A stretch of 64,000 nt of DNA from the NCBI GenBank assembly GCA_947494445.1, contig CANLVD010000001.1, positions 744,001 to 808,000 of the forward strand, written 5' to 3'. Under the pieces are notes generated by a model. That model was not told the origin of the DNA, ran no database searches, and saw only the letters and a program-made list of their open reading frames with translations. The position numbers and the translations under genes were made by a program. Origin of the DNA: an uncultured Paracoccaceae bacterium (GTDB lineage: Bacteria; Pseudomonadota; Alphaproteobacteria; Rhodobacterales; Rhodobacteraceae). Every line of letters starts with the position of its first letter. Positions within the stretch are counted from its first letter, which is position 1. Positions 1 through 7,857 of this stretch are shown one piece after another.

Positions 1-79
1 CATGGCGCTGATGATTGTCCTGCTCATAATTTTTCCGCAAATCGCTCTGTTCCTCCCTCAAACGCTGGTGGGTGGATAG
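1..79 (+). CDS. TRAP transporter large permease, C-terminal end (partial)
   Basis: Only the last 25 codons lie in the window, in the frame that ends with TAG at 77-79. The translated tail is very hydrophobic and ends in a pattern (IIFPQIALFLPQTLVGG) typical of the last transmembrane helix of DctM-type TRAP permeases, whose C-termini commonly read FPQ-x-ALWLP. TRAP large permeases form the sodium-driven channel for organic acids in the inner membrane. The next gene begins 15 bases downstream behind a strong AAGGAGG site, so the transporter probably feeds the dehydrogenase operon that follows. The identification rests on a short tail only. Confidence 0.6.
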   Translation, partial: MALMIVLLIIFPQIALFLPQTLVGG

Positions 80-94
80 CCAAGGAGGCGCATC

Positions 95-1534
95 ATGGAC
101 GCAACGACAGACATCAGGACGCTTCAGCACTTCATTGCCGGACAGTGGGTCGATGCCGACGGCGGTGAGACATTTGACGTGCTCAATCCGCTGGATGACA
201 GCCTTTATGCGCGTGCGGCCAAGGGCACAGGTGCGGATATGCGTGCAGCTGTTGCGGCGGCGCGGGCGGCGTTTGCAGATTACAAGGAGACCACACCGAC
301 CCAGCGGGAGCGCTGGTTGCTGCGCGTGGCCGAGTTGATGGAAGAGCAGCAGGCAGAGCTGGTCGATTGCCTGATTGATGAGATCGGTTCGCCCATTCAG
401 AAAGCGATGTTCGAGTTCTCCAAGGGGCTGACCATGGTGCGGGCTGCTGCCGGCATGTGCCGCAACGTGCGCGGCGAGACGATCCCTTCTGATGCGCCGG
501 GCAAGTTTTCGATGTCGATCCGGGAGCCTTTGGGCGTGGTGGGTGTGATCACACCGTTCAATGTGCCGTTGATCAAGACCACAAGGCTGGTTGCCAATGC
601 GCTGGCAGTGGGCAACACGGTTGTGCATCTGCCCTCGGAAATGGCGCCGCATCTGACGGTGCTGTTTGCGCAGATCGTAGCTGATGCAGGCTTTCCGGCA
701 GGGACCTACAATGTGGTGACGGGGTTTGGCCATGAGATCGGGGATGATCTGACGGGCCACAAGGAACTGGATTTCCTGACTTTCACAGGCTCGACCGTGG
801 TGGGACAGCACATCAACGAGATCTGTGCGAAGAACAAGACACCCACGACGCTGGAACTGGGGGGCAAGAGCCCGACCGTCGTGATGGCGGATGCGGATCT
901 GGACAAGGTCATGCCGCTTGCTGCACGTTCGATCTTCATGTTTGGCGGACAGGCCTGCATCGGGTCGAGCCGTTTCTATGTGGAGCGGCCGATCTTTGAA
1001 GAGTTCGTCAAGCGCTTTGCGATGATTGCGGGCAAGGTCGGGATGGGGGATCTGCGCGATCCCGATACGGTGATTGCGCCGATCATCTCGGACCGGCAGC
1101 GGCAGCGGGTCAGGGACCATATTGCGGATGCTGTGGCAAAGGGCGCGACCATTGCCGCAGGTGGTGAGTGGGAGGGCAATCGATGCCAGCCGACCCTGCT
1201 TACAGGTGTCAGTCAGGACATGACCGTTTGCAGGACCGAAACGTTTGGGCCTGTGACCTCCATCTACCCGATCGACAGTTATGAGGAGGGGCTGGAGAAG
1301 GCCAATGACACAGAATATGGCCTGTCCTCTGCGATCTTTACGAAAGACATCGACCGTGCCTTTCATTTTGCCCGCAACATCGGGGCTGGCATGTGCCACA
1401 TCAATGGTCCGACCATCCATGACGAGGCGCATGTTCCCTTTGGCGGCAATGGCGAAAGCGGGGTCGGGCGCGAAGGCACGGACGCTGATCTGGAAGCGAT
1501 GACCGCGTTGAAATGGGTGACGGTGCAGCTATGA
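95..1534 (+). CDS. NAD(P)-dependent aldehyde dehydrogenase
   Basis: A 479-residue protein of normal length for the ALDH superfamily, which oxidises aldehydes to carboxylic acids with NAD(P). The general-base motif LELGGKSP gives Glu254 and the nucleophile motif FGGQACIGSSR gives Cys288. The NAD fold and the TFTGST segment (about 229-234) are present. One oddity: the usual KPSE motif reads HLPSEMAP, so the lysine that normally contacts the cofactor is Leu179. The start is supported by AAGGAGG at 82-88. The stop overlaps the next start (ATGA, 1531-1534). Together with the TRAP, GST and SDR genes it suggests oxidation of an imported organic compound. The substrate cannot be read from sequence. 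Confidence 0.93.
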   Translation: MDATTDIRTLQHFIAGQWVDADGGETFDVLNPLDDSLYARAAKGTGADMRAAVAAARAAFADYKETTPTQRERWLLRVAELMEEQQAELVDCLIDEIGSPIQKAMFEFSKGLTMVRAAAGMCRNVRGETIPSDAPGKFSMSIREPLGVVGVITPFNVPLIKTTRLVANALAVGNTVVHLPSEMAPHLTVLFAQIVADAGFPAGTYNVVTGFGHEIGDDLTGHKELDFLTFTGSTVVGQHINEICAKNKTPTTLELGGKSPTVVMADADLDKVMPLAARSIFMFGGQACIGSSRFYVERPIFEEFVKRFAMIAGKVGMGDLRDPDTVIAPIISDRQRQRVRDHIADAVAKGATIAAGGEWEGNRCQPTLLTGVSQDMTVCRTETFGPVTSIYPIDSYEEGLEKANDTEYGLSSAIFTKDIDRAFHFARNIGAGMCHINGPTIHDEAHVPFGGNGESGVGREGTDADLEAMTALKWVTVQL

Positions 1535-2352
1535 CCTTCACACTTTATCACCATGGGTCATCGGTTTGTGCGGCCAAGGTGCGCTTTGCGATGGAGGAAA
1601 AGGGGCTGGAGTGGGATGGGGTCTATATCGACATCCTGAAGGGTGAGCAGTTCGATCCGGCCTATCTGAAGCTCAATCCCAAAGGCGTTGTGCCAACTCT
1701 GGTTCATGATCAGACGGTGGTGCCCGACAGCACTGTGATCATCGAATACCTTGACCAATTGGAACCCCGGACAAGCGTGCACCCGGCCGATCCATGGGAG
1801 CGGGCGCAGGCGCGATACTGGACAAAGGCGGTGGATGAGGATCTGCATCCGGCCTGTGGTGCTGTGACATTTGTCTGTTCGCACCGGCATACGGTCTTGA
1901 AAAATCTGGGCGAGGAAGGGGTGAAGAGGTTTCTGGCCTCCACGCCCACAATGTCGGTCACGTCAAACTGGAAAGACCTCAAGGATGCCTACACCCGCTA
2001 CGGTTTCGATGCGCCGGGGGCTGCGGATAAGGTCAGGCTCTACGACAGTTACCTTCGCAAGATGGAAGATGCATTGAGCAGCGGCGATGACTGGCTGGTG
2101 GGCAACGCGTTTTCCATCGCTGATATTGCCATGACGCCTTACGTGAACCGGCTGGCGATGATGTCGATGCGGGGCCTGTGGGAGCAGGGGCGCCTGCCCA
2201 ATGTCGAGGCATGGTTTGCCCGGATCGAGGCGCGGCCGAATTTCCGCAAGTGCCTGATTGACTGGGTGCCTGATGACCTGACCAATGATCTGCGGGAAAA
2301 CGGAGCCAAAAGCTGGCCCGAAGTTGCAAGAATACTCGAAATCAAACTCTGA
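1531..2352 (+). CDS. Glutathione S-transferase, LigF-like
   Basis: A 273-residue GST with an N-terminal thioredoxin fold beginning MTFTLYHHGSS and an all-helical C-terminal half. The segment around residues 66-105 (STVIIEYLDQLEP, then HPADPWERAQARYWTKAVDE) resembles the Sphingobium LigF beta-etherase, which uses glutathione to cleave beta-aryl ethers from lignin. That similarity is recalled from the family, not computed. It is longer than a typical 200-residue GST, as beta-etherases are. The start at 1531 gives an ATGA overlap with the dehydrogenase; an in-frame ATG 18 bases upstream would lie inside that gene. Context with ALDH and SDR fits ether or aromatic catabolism, but a detoxifying GST is possible. 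Confidence 0.85.
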   Translation: MTFTLYHHGSSVCAAKVRFAMEEKGLEWDGVYIDILKGEQFDPAYLKLNPKGVVPTLVHDQTVVPDSTVIIEYLDQLEPRTSVHPADPWERAQARYWTKAVDEDLHPACGAVTFVCSHRHTVLKNLGEEGVKRFLASTPTMSVTSNWKDLKDAYTRYGFDAPGAADKVRLYDSYLRKMEDALSSGDDWLVGNAFSIADIAMTPYVNRLAMMSMRGLWEQGRLPNVEAWFARIEARPNFRKCLIDWVPDDLTNDLRENGAKSWPEVARILEIKL

Positions 2353-2368
2353 TCTGGGAGGACATATC

Positions 2369-3121
2369 ATGGGCCGACTGAGTGGAAAAACCGCTGTCAT
2401 CACAGGGGCAGCACAGGGGATTGGTGCGCTGATGGCCAAAGCCATGGCGGATGCGGGCGCGCAGGTGCTGGTGACGGATGTGCAGGACACTGCAAATGCC
2501 GTGAAGACGATCACCGATGCCGGTGGCATGGCCAGGGGCATGAAGGTCGATGTGACCGACAATGAGGATCTGAAAGCGATGGTCGAGACCGCCAACGGGA
2601 TGGGCGGCCTTGATATCATGGTCAATAACGCGTCGATCTTTGCGACGCTGACGCCCAAGCCGTTCTTCGAAATAGATGAGGAAGAGTTCGATCTGATCAT
2701 GCGGGTGAACGCGCGTGGCGTGCATCAGGTGATGCGGGCGATTGTGCCCACGATGATCAAGGCCGGGGGCGGCAAGGTCGTCAATATCGCATCGGGTACA
2801 TTCTATTATGGCCCGCCTGGGCTGTCGCATTACACCGCGTCAAAGGGGGCCGTGATTGCGTTGACCCGCTGCCATGGCCGGGAGTTGGGTGACAAGAATA
2901 TTCAGGTCAATGCGATTGCGCCGGGACTGACCGAAAGCGAGGGGCTGGCGGCCAATTCCGGGTTCGACATGGCGCGCGCGCCGACGGTGGCGTCACGATC
3001 GATCAAGCGCGAGATGCTGCCCGAGGATCTGCTGGGAACGTTGCTGTATCTGGCCTCATCCGACAGCGATTTCGTGACCGGTCAGACGCTGAATGTGGAT
3101 GGTGGCAAGGTCAATGTCTGA
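2369..3121 (+). CDS. SDR family NAD(P)-dependent oxidoreductase
   Basis: A 250-residue classical short-chain dehydrogenase. It has the cofactor motif TGAAQGIG at residues 12-19, NNAS at 86-89, and the catalytic set Ser142, Tyr155 and Lys159 (YTASK). Asp37, after the second beta strand (VTDVQD), suggests a preference for NAD. The C-terminal VTGQTLNVDGG is typical of FabG-like members. The start follows GGGAGG at 2355-2360. It lies 16 bases after the GST gene and is probably the last gene of the TRAP-ALDH-GST-SDR operon, since a perfect hairpin follows directly. It likely interconverts an alcohol and a ketone in the pathway; the substrate is unknown. Confidence 0.92.
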   Translation: MGRLSGKTAVITGAAQGIGALMAKAMADAGAQVLVTDVQDTANAVKTITDAGGMARGMKVDVTDNEDLKAMVETANGMGGLDIMVNNASIFATLTPKPFFEIDEEEFDLIMRVNARGVHQVMRAIVPTMIKAGGGKVVNIASGTFYYGPPGLSHYTASKGAVIALTRCHGRELGDKNIQVNAIAPGLTESEGLAANSGFDMARAPTVASRSIKREMLPEDLLGTLLYLASSDSDFVTGQTLNVDGGKVNV

Positions 3122-3123
3122 GC

Positions 3124-3149
3124 CATGGCCGGTCAGACGACCGGCCATG
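3124..3149. terminator. Perfect hairpin between convergent genes
   Basis: An 11-bp perfect stem (CATGGCCGGTC and its complement) closes a 4-base loop AGAC. It starts three bases after the SDR stop and ends ten bases before the stop of the opposing gene, so it can serve both strands. There is no long T run, so its efficiency as an intrinsic terminator is uncertain. Confidence 0.7.
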
Positions 3150-3159
3150 CTCGTTGCGT

Positions 3160-4692
3160 TTAGCGGAGGCCTGCGTAGCGGATCCCGCTGAGATCAGCGA
3201 GGTCGCGTTTCCAGGCTGTGATGTCCGAGGGTGTGAAGTCGCTGAGGCTGGAATGGCCGCAGGCCCGCGCCAGCACCTGCATCAACTCTACCGATGCGCC
3301 GAAGTATCGGGCGAGTTTTTCAGCGCCGATCTGCACATCAAGACGTTTGCGCAACTCTGGCTTCTGGGTGGCGACACCCACGGGGCAGTTGTTGGAATTG
3401 CACATCCGCGCAGCGATGCAGCCCACGGCCTGCATGGCGGAGTTGGACAGGGCAATCGCGTCCGCGCCAAGCGCCATGGCTTTCACGAAATCCTCGGCCA
3501 CGCGCAGACCGCCGGTGATCACGAGGGTCACCTCGCGCCCTGTTTTCTGGTCGAGATGGGCGCGGGCGCGTGCCAGTGCAGGGATGGTGGGGATAGAGAT
3601 GTTGTTGCGGAAGATCAGCGGGGCTGCCCCCGTGCCGCCGCCGCGCCCGTCCAGAATGATGTAATCCGCGCTGGCCTCAAGGGCGAAGTCGATGTCATCC
3701 TCGATGTGGTTGGCCGAGAGTTTGAAACCGATGGGAATGCCGCCGGAGCGTTCGCGCACTTCGTCTGCGATCTTGCGGAAATCCGCGGGCGTGTGGAGGT
3801 CCGGGAACGTCGCGGGCGAGATCGCCGCCTGACCCGGTTCAAGGCCGCGCACATCGGCGATTTTGCCCTGAACCTTGTCACCCGGCAGATGCCCTCCGGT
3901 GCCGGTTTTCGCGCCCTGACCACCCTTGAAGTGAAAGGCCTGAACGCGTTCGACAAGCTCCGGTTTCCAGCCAAACCTGGCTGAGGCCAGTTCGTAGAAA
4001 TAGCGTGAGTTTTCGGCCTGTTCCTCGGCCAGCATGCCGCCTTCACCAGAACAGATGCCGGTGCCTGCAAGCTCTGCACCGCGGGCCAATGCGGTCTTGG
4101 CCTCTTCGGACAGGGCGCCGAAGCTCATGTCCGAGACAAAGAGCGGGATGGTCAGGTGCAATGGCTTGGCCGCGCGCGGGCCGATGGTGACGCCGGTGGT
4201 CACCTCGACATCGTCGAGCAGCGGTTTGCGGGCCATCTGGGCGGGCAGGATCTGGATGTCATCCCAGTGCGGCAGGTCCTTGCGCGGAACGCCCATGGAG
4301 CCCATTTCGCCGTGATGGCCCAGCTTGCTCAGCCCGTCGCGGGCAAGCTCGTGGATGTGGGCAACTGTTGGCTCTTCCGGAGTTGGTGTGGCCGTGGGCA
4401 CATCGGATTTGGGTTCGGGCGCGACATCGCCAATCGCCAGATCACCCAGCTTCGCGTGAGAGCCGTCGCAGAAAGGGCGGTTTGCGGTGGACTTGCACTG
4501 GCAGAGTGCGGCGCTGCCCGAGGTCTCGGCCGTGAACTTGACCGGAGTGATGCCGGTGCCTGCATGGGATCCATCGCAAAAGGGTTGGTTTTTCGACTTG
4601 CCACAGGCGCACCAGAAGTAGTCCTTGCCTTCCTCCAGGTCCACTTTGGCCGGGGCCTTAGCTGCAATGATCGGAACGGTTTTCGGTGTCAT
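3160..4692 (-). CDS. Double CDGSH iron-sulfur / FMN-binding glutamate synthase-like fusion
   Basis: A 510-residue protein. Residues 28-43 (CACGKSKNQPFCDGSH) and 64-79 (CQCKSTANRPFCDGSH) are two complete CDGSH motifs, each with three Cys and one His to hold a [2Fe-2S] cluster. From about residue 120 to the end it is a glutamate synthase central/FMN domain (GltB domain 2). It keeps the cysteine motif CNSNNCPVGVATQ that holds a [3Fe-4S] cluster in GltS. The glutaminase and GXGXG domains of true GltS are absent, so it cannot be a complete glutamate synthase; stand-alone domain-2 proteins often have other substrates. It is the last gene of a long leftward run. The function is unknown, probably an electron-transfer flavoenzyme. 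Confidence 0.9.
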   Translation of the reverse strand: MTPKTVPIIAAKAPAKVDLEEGKDYFWCACGKSKNQPFCDGSHAGTGITPVKFTAETSGSAALCQCKSTANRPFCDGSHAKLGDLAIGDVAPEPKSDVPTATPTPEEPTVAHIHELARDGLSKLGHHGEMGSMGVPRKDLPHWDDIQILPAQMARKPLLDDVEVTTGVTIGPRAAKPLHLTIPLFVSDMSFGALSEEAKTALARGAELAGTGICSGEGGMLAEEQAENSRYFYELASARFGWKPELVERVQAFHFKGGQGAKTGTGGHLPGDKVQGKIADVRGLEPGQAAISPATFPDLHTPADFRKIADEVRERSGGIPIGFKLSANHIEDDIDFALEASADYIILDGRGGGTGAAPLIFRNNISIPTIPALARARAHLDQKTGREVTLVITGGLRVAEDFVKAMALGADAIALSNSAMQAVGCIAARMCNSNNCPVGVATQKPELRKRLDVQIGAEKLARYFGASVELMQVLARACGHSSLSDFTPSDITAWKRDLADLSGIRYAGLR

Positions 4693-4738
4693 GTGGTGTC
4701 CTCTCTGTCGGTGTTTTTGCTTTATTGTCTCTCACGGG

Positions 4739-5338
4739 TTAGGCGCGGGCATCGCGTGGGCGCAGGTACCAGAACCAGACGCGGTATCCTTCCAGTATCG
4801 CCAGCGGTCCGAAATGCACGAGCGCCGGGCCGATGCCGCCCCAGTCATGCAGGGCCGCCCAGTGAAGCAGTGTCAGGACGGCGGCGGCGTAGGTCGTGCG
4901 TTGCAGGGTCTTCCACGATGATCCCATGCGGCGCACGAAGTAGTCCATCGAGGTCACGGCCAGCGGGATGAAGATCAGAAACGCGATCCAGCCGGTCCAG
5001 ATGTAGAATTTGGGAATGTCGGCGGCCACGCGGGCGAGGCTGCCTTCGTCAATGAGGTAGAACACCGTGTGCAGGGCCGCGTAGCCAAAAGCGGCGACGC
5101 CGAAATAGCGGCGGTTTTTCTTCAACCATTGCGGGCCACGCCAGCCACGCAGCAGCAAAACGAGAGGGGAGGCGAGCATCGCGATGATCATGAACCGGGC
5201 GGAAAACTCACCCGTAGGGTGCAGCAGTTCATGATAGATTTTCGGATCGGTCGCGCCTGCCAGAGCGGAGGCCATGCCAAAGCCAGGAATGGCCAGCAGC
5301 AGCCAGAGCCAGTAGGGGTAAAGTCGTGCCAATTTCAA
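4739..5338 (-). CDS. MsrQ/YedZ-like ferric reductase transmembrane protein
   Basis: A 199-residue membrane protein with about six hydrophobic segments, starting MKLARLYPYWLWLLLAIPG. Histidines sit in or near helices (LHPTGEFSARF, AALHTVFYL, LLHWAALH), as in the heme-b-binding ferric reductase-like domain shared by MsrQ/YedZ and NOX/FRE proteins. MsrQ normally passes electrons to the periplasmic molybdoenzyme MsrP, but no msrP is in this window. Instead the neighbour 33 bases upstream is an FAD-binding siderophore-interacting protein, which could donate electrons to this heme protein. This pairing is inference; the fold assignment is firmer than the role. Confidence 0.8.
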   Translation of the reverse strand: MKLARLYPYWLWLLLAIPGFGMASALAGATDPKIYHELLHPTGEFSARFMIIAMLASPLVLLLRGWRGPQWLKKNRRYFGVAAFGYAALHTVFYLIDEGSLARVAADIPKFYIWTGWIAFLIFIPLAVTSMDYFVRRMGSSWKTLQRTTYAAAVLTLLHWAALHDWGGIGPALVHFGPLAILEGYRVWFWYLRPRDARA

Positions 5339-5370
5339 TGTCCTTCGAATGGGGTGCGTGGGACTGAGCT

Positions 5371-6186
5371 TCAGCCCTCAGAGCGTTTGACCTTCTGGTG
5401 TTCGTCTTCGATCAGGCCGATTTTCCAGTAGCCTGAGATGTATGTGTCTGTGCGCGGGACCTGCTTTTCGGTTGCCAGATAGGCGCGCAGGGAGCGGATG
5501 ACGCCAGACTCGCCTGCGATGCAGGTCTGCACGCGGCCTTCGGGCCATTCGAGGGAGCGGATCAGGGTTTCCTGAGCGCTTGACGGCTGGTGCGGGTCGG
5601 GGTGCACAATCCAGTGCACTTCGATGCCATCAGGCATGTCGATCTCCTGCAGGTCATCGGCCGAGGTGACCTCGAAAATGGCCACACCTCTGGCATCGCG
5701 CGGCATGGCTTCAAGCGTTGCAGCGGCGACGGGAATTGCCGAAGGATCGGCGGCAACCAGATACCAATCGGCGTCAAACCGCGTGACCTTGGGTCCGCTG
5801 GGACCGGCAAAGCCGAGAAAATCACCCGGTTTTGCGCCACTGGCCCAGCGGGAGGCAGGACCATCATCGCCATGAGCAACAAAGTCGATGCTGAGTTCCT
5901 GCCGATCCGCATCAAATTTGCGCACGGTGTAGGTGCGCTTGACCGGTGGAGGGCCGCTTTTCAGACGGTTGGCAAACTGGTCCCGCGTCTCGCCCGCATC
6001 GGGGATCAGGAGCTTGCAATTGCCCCCCTCGCGGCCTTGCGGGAAGCCGTCAAGCTCAGGCCCGGCAAAGACCACGCGGATCATGTTGGGTGTGAGGCGC
6101 CATGCGGCCTTGACCGACAGCACCCGGGGGCCGGGGCGGGCTGTGACCTTGCGCGCAGCCTGCGCGACTTTCGTCAGTATCGTCAT
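5371..6186 (-). CDS. Siderophore-interacting protein (FAD/NAD(P)H ferric reductase family)
   Basis: A 271-residue member of the SIP/ViuB family, which uses FAD and NAD(P)H to reduce ferric siderophores and release iron in the cytoplasm. The FAD-binding beta-barrel occupies roughly residues 20-140 with the motif KRTYTVRKFD. The C-terminal nucleotide-binding domain carries the family-type motif AGESGVIRSLRAYL and ends with YISGYWKIGL, the YWRxG-like tail of SIPs. It sits between the membrane heme protein and the NTF2-like gene, 48 bases after the latter. Its presence points to iron or catecholate chemistry for the leftward cluster. Confidence 0.9.
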   Translation of the reverse strand: MTILTKVAQAARKVTARPGPRVLSVKAAWRLTPNMIRVVFAGPELDGFPQGREGGNCKLLIPDAGETRDQFANRLKSGPPPVKRTYTVRKFDADRQELSIDFVAHGDDGPASRWASGAKPGDFLGFAGPSGPKVTRFDADWYLVAADPSAIPVAAATLEAMPRDARGVAIFEVTSADDLQEIDMPDGIEVHWIVHPDPHQPSSAQETLIRSLEWPEGRVQTCIAGESGVIRSLRAYLATEKQVPRTDTYISGYWKIGLIEDEHQKVKRSEG

Positions 6187-6234
6187 CTCAATGCGCCTTT
6201 CCTGTGATTGCTGACTGTGCCCTTTCGGGACGTG

Positions 6235-7002
6235 TCAGAACTTGCCGGAGTTTCCCCAGGCTTCGCGCGGGCTGATCTCTTCTTCGTTCATCCAGTGCTC
6301 GACGATTTTGCCACCTGCGGTGCGGTACAGATCAAAGACCGCGATGTCCTTGCCGGCTGCGTGGCGCTTGCCATAGGTCATGACCAGATCACCCTGACCG
6401 ATCAGCTGGAACAGCATCTCGTATGATCCGGCAGCGTCCGAGGCGAGCCAGTCCTGCAGCCCGGCAAGACCTGCACCGATGGGCGCGGCGCGCTGGATGA
6501 TGTCGCCTGAGACAAACTCTGCCAGCTTTTCGTGGCCGCGCTCCTGCAACACCTGTTTGGTGTATTCCAGCACCAGTGCCTTGCTGGCGGCCGTATCAGC
6601 GGACGGGTTAACGTCAGTGGCCCCCGCGACCATGTCTTCACCGGATGTGGTGTCCTTGGTGTAGGGTGCAATCGTGTCCCAGTGTTCAAGGATCAGCCCT
6701 TCGGGATCGGTGTAGAACATGTCCATGGTGACCCATTGCGCCTCGCCATCGTTGAGCGATTGATAGGCGTTGCAGAACACCCATGGGCCATCCTCGAAGA
6801 TGCGGATGATCTGGATGTCCCGCTTCGGGTTACGCGCGACAAAGGGTTCGAAGAAGGTGAGAAAGCCCTCGGCCCCGTCGCCCACACCTGTGGAATGCTG
6901 GGTGTAGCGGTGACCTGTGTTCCTCAGGACAGCTTCGCGGGCATTGCCGCCGGCGATCCCGTCAAGATAGATGTCCCTGACATTGTCCAAACCTTTTCCC
7001 AT
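6235..7002 (-). CDS. Tandem SnoaL/NTF2-like domain protein
   Basis: A 255-residue protein with no signal peptide, made of two NTF2-like (SnoaL-type) halves. The first half (about 1-120) contains RNTGHRYTQHSTGVGDG and ILEHWDTIAPY. The second half (about 135-255) contains FDLYRTAGGKIVEHWMNEEE. The repeated pattern I-x-EHW-D/N is common in polyketide-cyclase-like and limonene-epoxide-hydrolase-like members. The fold is a small cone that hosts many unrelated reactions or none, so no reaction is assigned. It lies between the intradiol dioxygenase and SIP genes. The ribosome-binding site is AGGAGACATCC just upstream of the ATG. Confidence 0.85.
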   Translation of the reverse strand: MGKGLDNVRDIYLDGIAGGNAREAVLRNTGHRYTQHSTGVGDGAEGFLTFFEPFVARNPKRDIQIIRIFEDGPWVFCNAYQSLNDGEAQWVTMDMFYTDPEGLILEHWDTIAPYTKDTTSGEDMVAGATDVNPSADTAASKALVLEYTKQVLQERGHEKLAEFVSGDIIQRAAPIGAGLAGLQDWLASDAAGSYEMLFQLIGQGDLVMTYGKRHAAGKDIAVFDLYRTAGGKIVEHWMNEEEISPREAWGNSGKF

Positions 7003-7086
7003 TGGATGTCTCCTGTGTGATGTTGCGAGCGCATGCGTTGTTGGTGCTCCATTAAAACTGCAGCACCTGCGCGGGTTGCGCGATGT

Positions 7087-7857
7087 TCAAGCGATGCCGA
7101 ACCGCACGCTTGCCTCGATCAGATTTTCGCTGCGCGTCGCATCGAGGACGACGGCAGTCTGATCGGCAAGCTCGCGCAATACGGAATCATTGGTGAGATT
7201 GTAGGGGCACGGGCCGTGGGGCGCATAATCGGGATGCTTCGCATAGATGTCGCTGATCAGCGCGTCGTCGAAGTAGAGTTGCGTCGTCAGGAAGCTTTTG
7301 TCACCCTGCGAGATCTTGACGTGGATATGGGTGACGCGCGGGTCGTACCAGCCGGGAAAAACGGTCTGAAATGTGACCATGCCGCTGGCGTCGGTCACCT
7401 GCCCGCCGCGCATGAACGTGTCGCTGTCCACGGGGGGAATGTGCCCGTCCTTGGCATTGGCAATCACAGAGACCAGAGTGTCGAAGGGCGCACGTACCGT
7501 GGCCTGACTGTAGCCAGAGTAATACCCTGCGGCATCGCAGTGCCAGATCTCGACGCTGACCCCGTCAAGCGGGGTGCAATCGGAGACCTTTACCACCTCG
7601 ATCGCGAGTTTCAGGGGCAACCCGGGCCGGCCTTCGGTGATATCGGCCCGTTGTGGTGACGTGATGTAATAGGGACCAGCGGTCAGTTCGGGCGTCAGCA
7701 GGCAGATGTCAGCGCCTGCCTTCGGGGCGAGCTTTGCGCTCACCCCGCTGGACAGGTTTGTCAGGGCTGCACGCGCCAAACCGTTGCGGTTCCAGTAGGC
7801 AAGGCCAAGGAGGCCCGCGATCCCCAGACCAAGTTTGGCAAAGCCGCGGCGGTTCAT
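7087..7857 (-). CDS. Tat-exported intradiol ring-cleavage dioxygenase
   Basis: A 256-residue non-heme Fe(III) dioxygenase of the catechol/protocatechuate 3,4-dioxygenase type, which opens catechols between the two hydroxyls. Likely iron ligands are Tyr113 (in AAGYYSGY), Tyr171, His177 and His179 (PGWYDPRVTHIHVKI). The N-terminus MNRRGFAKLGLGIAGLLG has twin arginines and a hydrophobic stretch, so a folded, metal-loaded enzyme is probably exported by Tat. This is unusual, since classical protocatechuate and catechol dioxygenases are cytoplasmic, although a branch of secreted 'dioxygenase-like' proteins exists. The start overlaps the stop of the upstream membrane-protein gene by four bases. The substrate is unknown. 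Confidence 0.9.
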   Translation of the reverse strand: MNRRGFAKLGLGIAGLLGLAYWNRNGLARAALTNLSSGVSAKLAPKAGADICLLTPELTAGPYYITSPQRADITEGRPGLPLKLAIEVVKVSDCTPLDGVSVEIWHCDAAGYYSGYSQATVRAPFDTLVSVIANAKDGHIPPVDSDTFMRGGQVTDASGMVTFQTVFPGWYDPRVTHIHVKISQGDKSFLTTQLYFDDALISDIYAKHPDYAPHGPCPYNLTNDSVLRELADQTAVVLDATRSENLIEASVRFGIA

